In this document: one piece after another, positions 47,670 through 49,072 of the stretch
How positions within the stretch are numbered: the stretch's first letter is position 1
Layout of the letters: each line of letters starts with the position of its first letter
Origin: CAYLNC01 sp964534415
GTDB lineage: Bacteria > Patescibacteriota > Minisyncoccia > Phycocordibacterales > JAACPR01
DNA length: 49,072 nucleotides
Assembly (NCBI GenBank): GCA_964534415.1
Contig: CAZHOL010000002.1
Span: 1 to 49,072 of the forward strand
Reading direction: 5' to 3'
The notes under the pieces: model-generated
The model's input: only the letters and a program-made list of their open reading frames with translations
What the model was told of the DNA's origin: nothing
Databases searched by the model: none
Program-made: the position numbers and the translations under genes

Positions 47670-49072
47670 TTAATAGCGATTTAGCACGACACCTCTAGTA
47701 ATTGGTCCGAAATATCCTATCGCCGGAACAATATTGTTTGCTTTCTGGAATCGAATTAAAGCATTTTGAGTTAACGCTCCGAAATAATTTGTTTCATTTC
47801 CTACAGAACCCGGACCGGATTGCGCAAGGACAAATCCATTAACATTAAGGAACTTTTGCAATCGCATAACGTCATCACCATACATATTCAGTTTCAAATC
47901 TCTTACAAAAGAGTCTGTCGTTGAGGTTGAGGTCGTTGTGAGTGATGTTGAGACAATTGGCGTAATCACTCTTCTTTTTGAACCTGAACTTCGTCTAGAC
48001 TGGACCTCTTCGACAATTTCGGTGACTTCAAAAACATGGGTTGAATACCCACCTGTATATGTAAATGTGATTCGACCACTACCATCTGCAACACAAGTTG
48101 AACCAGTGCAATCATCACCTGAAATATTATCAGTTTCAACATCGTCGATCGTGACTGAATATTCGCTTCCAGGGTTCAAATCACCGACAGTAAAGATTGT
48201 TGAAGTTGCAACAGAACTGGATGCCGTCCAACTTTTTACCCCGTCCACGTTCCAAGTAATATCTGAAATATTCAACCACTCTGGTCTGTGTGCCGAAGAT
48301 GAATATGAAGGAAAACCTCCGACAGGTGTCGCCGTGAGATCCGCTTCAGCTATCCCAGCCGGTGCAGACAGATAACGGAACATTCCGTCGCCGTAAATCC
48401 TAATATCACCCCCAGCATTAATATCGTCTTCCCCAATTTCCAATGTCGGTTGATACTCGTACGCTCCAATATCTGGTGTGCCGTAAACAGGATCTCCGGA
48501 ATAATCTGTTTCTGTTGCACTCATATATCCAGTCGAAGTTCCAGCGTCAATGTTTGGTGAATAATCTTGTAGAGTGTAATCTTCACCATCAACGTCAGAC
48601 ATCAGAGGATCTGCTGATTGTAAATTAATTTCGAAATTATCGCGCCACTCATCGATGTCATATGTTACACCTTCATAACTAAAGTCTTGTGGACTCGTTG
48701 CGTAATAGCTGTTATTAGAAAATGTCGCAGAACTGGTTGCATCAACCACAGAAAAAGCTGAAATATCATCCAATGCATAAACCAAGTTATTGTCGAAAAT
48801 GATGTCTTCTGAATAAATATCAGTTATATCATCGTGGTTTGCATACAAACCAATTTCCGTGCTATCACCAGGCAAAATTATTGTATTGTTATAGAAAACC
48901 ATATCTGAAGAAGCTTTGGAGCGCAAAGAATGCCCGTAAATATTCACATCTATATTGTGGTGAAATGTTCCGCCGCTTTGCCCTTTACCCAAATATGCGA
49001 TATAGGTATTTTCTACGATGTTGTTGTAAACTTCTCCTCCTGTTTGATTACCCAACATTATTCCGTGCACAG
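47670..49072 (-). CDS. Cell-surface right-handed beta-helix protein with C-terminal peptidoglycan-binding-like domain (5' end beyond window)
   Basis: About 467 codons are visible and the frame is open to the window edge; the first ATG (49070) is probably internal. The N-terminal part (VYNNIVENTYIAYLGKGQ, VFYNNTIILPGDSTEIGLY, IIFDNNLVYALDDI) shows the Asn-rich repeats of a parallel beta helix, ending in SPNIDAGTS and GTPDIGAYEY, a common end signature of such surface proteins. A beta-sandwich-like part and a Thr/Ser linker follow. The last 75 residues (DDVMRLQKFLNVNGFVLAQS to YFGPITRG) match the domain in the 43739 gene. Probably binds or cleaves polysaccharide. Confidence 0.85.
   Translation of the reverse strand, partial: VHGIMLGNQTGGEVYNNIVENTYIAYLGKGQSGGTFHHNIDVNIYGHSLRSKASSDMVFYNNTIILPGDSTEIGLYANHDDITDIYSEDIIFDNNLVYALDDISAFSVVDATSSATFSNNSYYATSPQDFSYEGVTYDIDEWRDNFEINLQSADPLMSDVDGEDYTLQDYSPNIDAGTSTGYMSATETDYSGDPVYGTPDIGAYEYQPTLEIGEDDINAGGDIRIYGDGMFRYLSAPAGIAEADLTATPVGGFPSYSSSAHRPEWLNISDITWNVDGVKSWTASSSVATSTIFTVGDLNPGSEYSVTIDDVETDNISGDDCTGSTCVADGSGRITFTYTGGYSTHVFEVTEIVEEVQSRRSSGSKRRVITPIVSTSLTTTSTSTTDSFVRDLKLNMYGDDVMRLQKFLNVNGFVLAQSGPGSVGNETNYFGALTQNALIRFQKANNIVPAIGYFGPITRGVVLNRY

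Overview
The window is AT-rich, gene-dense DNA (genes often 2-20 bases apart or overlapping) that reads like a Candidate Phyla Radiation bacterium, most likely of the Parcubacteria/Paceibacteria group. This is inferred from gene content: a small set of glycolytic and pentose-phosphate enzymes ending in phosphoketolase and acetate kinase, secreted proteins with peptidoglycan-binding-like domains, many small proteins of unknown function, and a diversity-generating retroelement (DGR). TGA is used as a normal stop. No tRNA, rRNA, CRISPR array or insertion sequence was seen. Two runs of 100 N (39775-39874, 42927-43026) are scaffold joins whose flanks are identical 55-base copies; collapsing each restores one intact gene.

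Layout. 1-992: partial enolase. 1051-3587: four-gene envelope operon. 3589-7094: rRNA methyltransferase, ABC-F ATPase, HI0933-type flavoprotein. 7102-7457: cold-shock protein with a consensus promoter and a bidirectional terminator. 7482-10838: MacA/LolD/FtsX-like ABC export operon. 10870-14399: acetate kinase and phosphoketolase. 14728-16815: LexA-like repressor, MscL, DUF5666-like envelope protein. 16878-23555: minus-strand run of P-type Ca-ATPase, PGI/PMI, methyltransferase, acetyltransferase-like protein, cyclase family protein and 6-phosphogluconate dehydrogenase. 23563-26225: the DGR (reverse transcriptase, divergent avd, template repeat, target gene with variable repeat). 26246-27670: glucose-6-phosphate dehydrogenase. 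27722-31876: small membrane protein, PD-(D/E)XK nuclease, RelBE-type toxin-antitoxin, PanD, MurD, TruB. 31980-37126: Mur ligase, NUDIX, TypA, DEAD-box helicase. 37365-43739: membrane and secreted proteins plus a pair of divergent unknown paralogs. 43795-49072: DinB, two M14-type peptidases (one probably inactive), a new 47-codon gene coupled to an HD hydrolase, and a partial beta-helix cell-surface protein.

How the genes work together. PGI/PMI, Zwf and Gnd feed pentose phosphate to phosphoketolase (Xfp), whose acetyl phosphate is turned into acetate plus ATP by AckA; enolase completes lower glycolysis. The zwf and gnd genes are separated by the DGR. LexA-like protein and DinB suggest a small SOS-type circuit.

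The main discoveries are: (1) a complete DGR with an adenine-biased TR/VR pair; (2) a C9/G9 homopolymer between the divergent RT and avd genes, where one base fewer would give avd an in-frame ATG and the RT promoter a 17-base spacer at the same time; (3) a recurrent promoter layout in which the -10 box ends exactly 6 bases before the start codon in eleven genes, implying widespread leaderless transcripts; (4) a contrasting set of stand-alone cassettes (DGR target, two unknown paralogs, two small membrane proteins) with TTGACA/TATAAT promoters, strong Shine-Dalgarno sites and intrinsic terminators, two of which share nearly the same promoter sequence.
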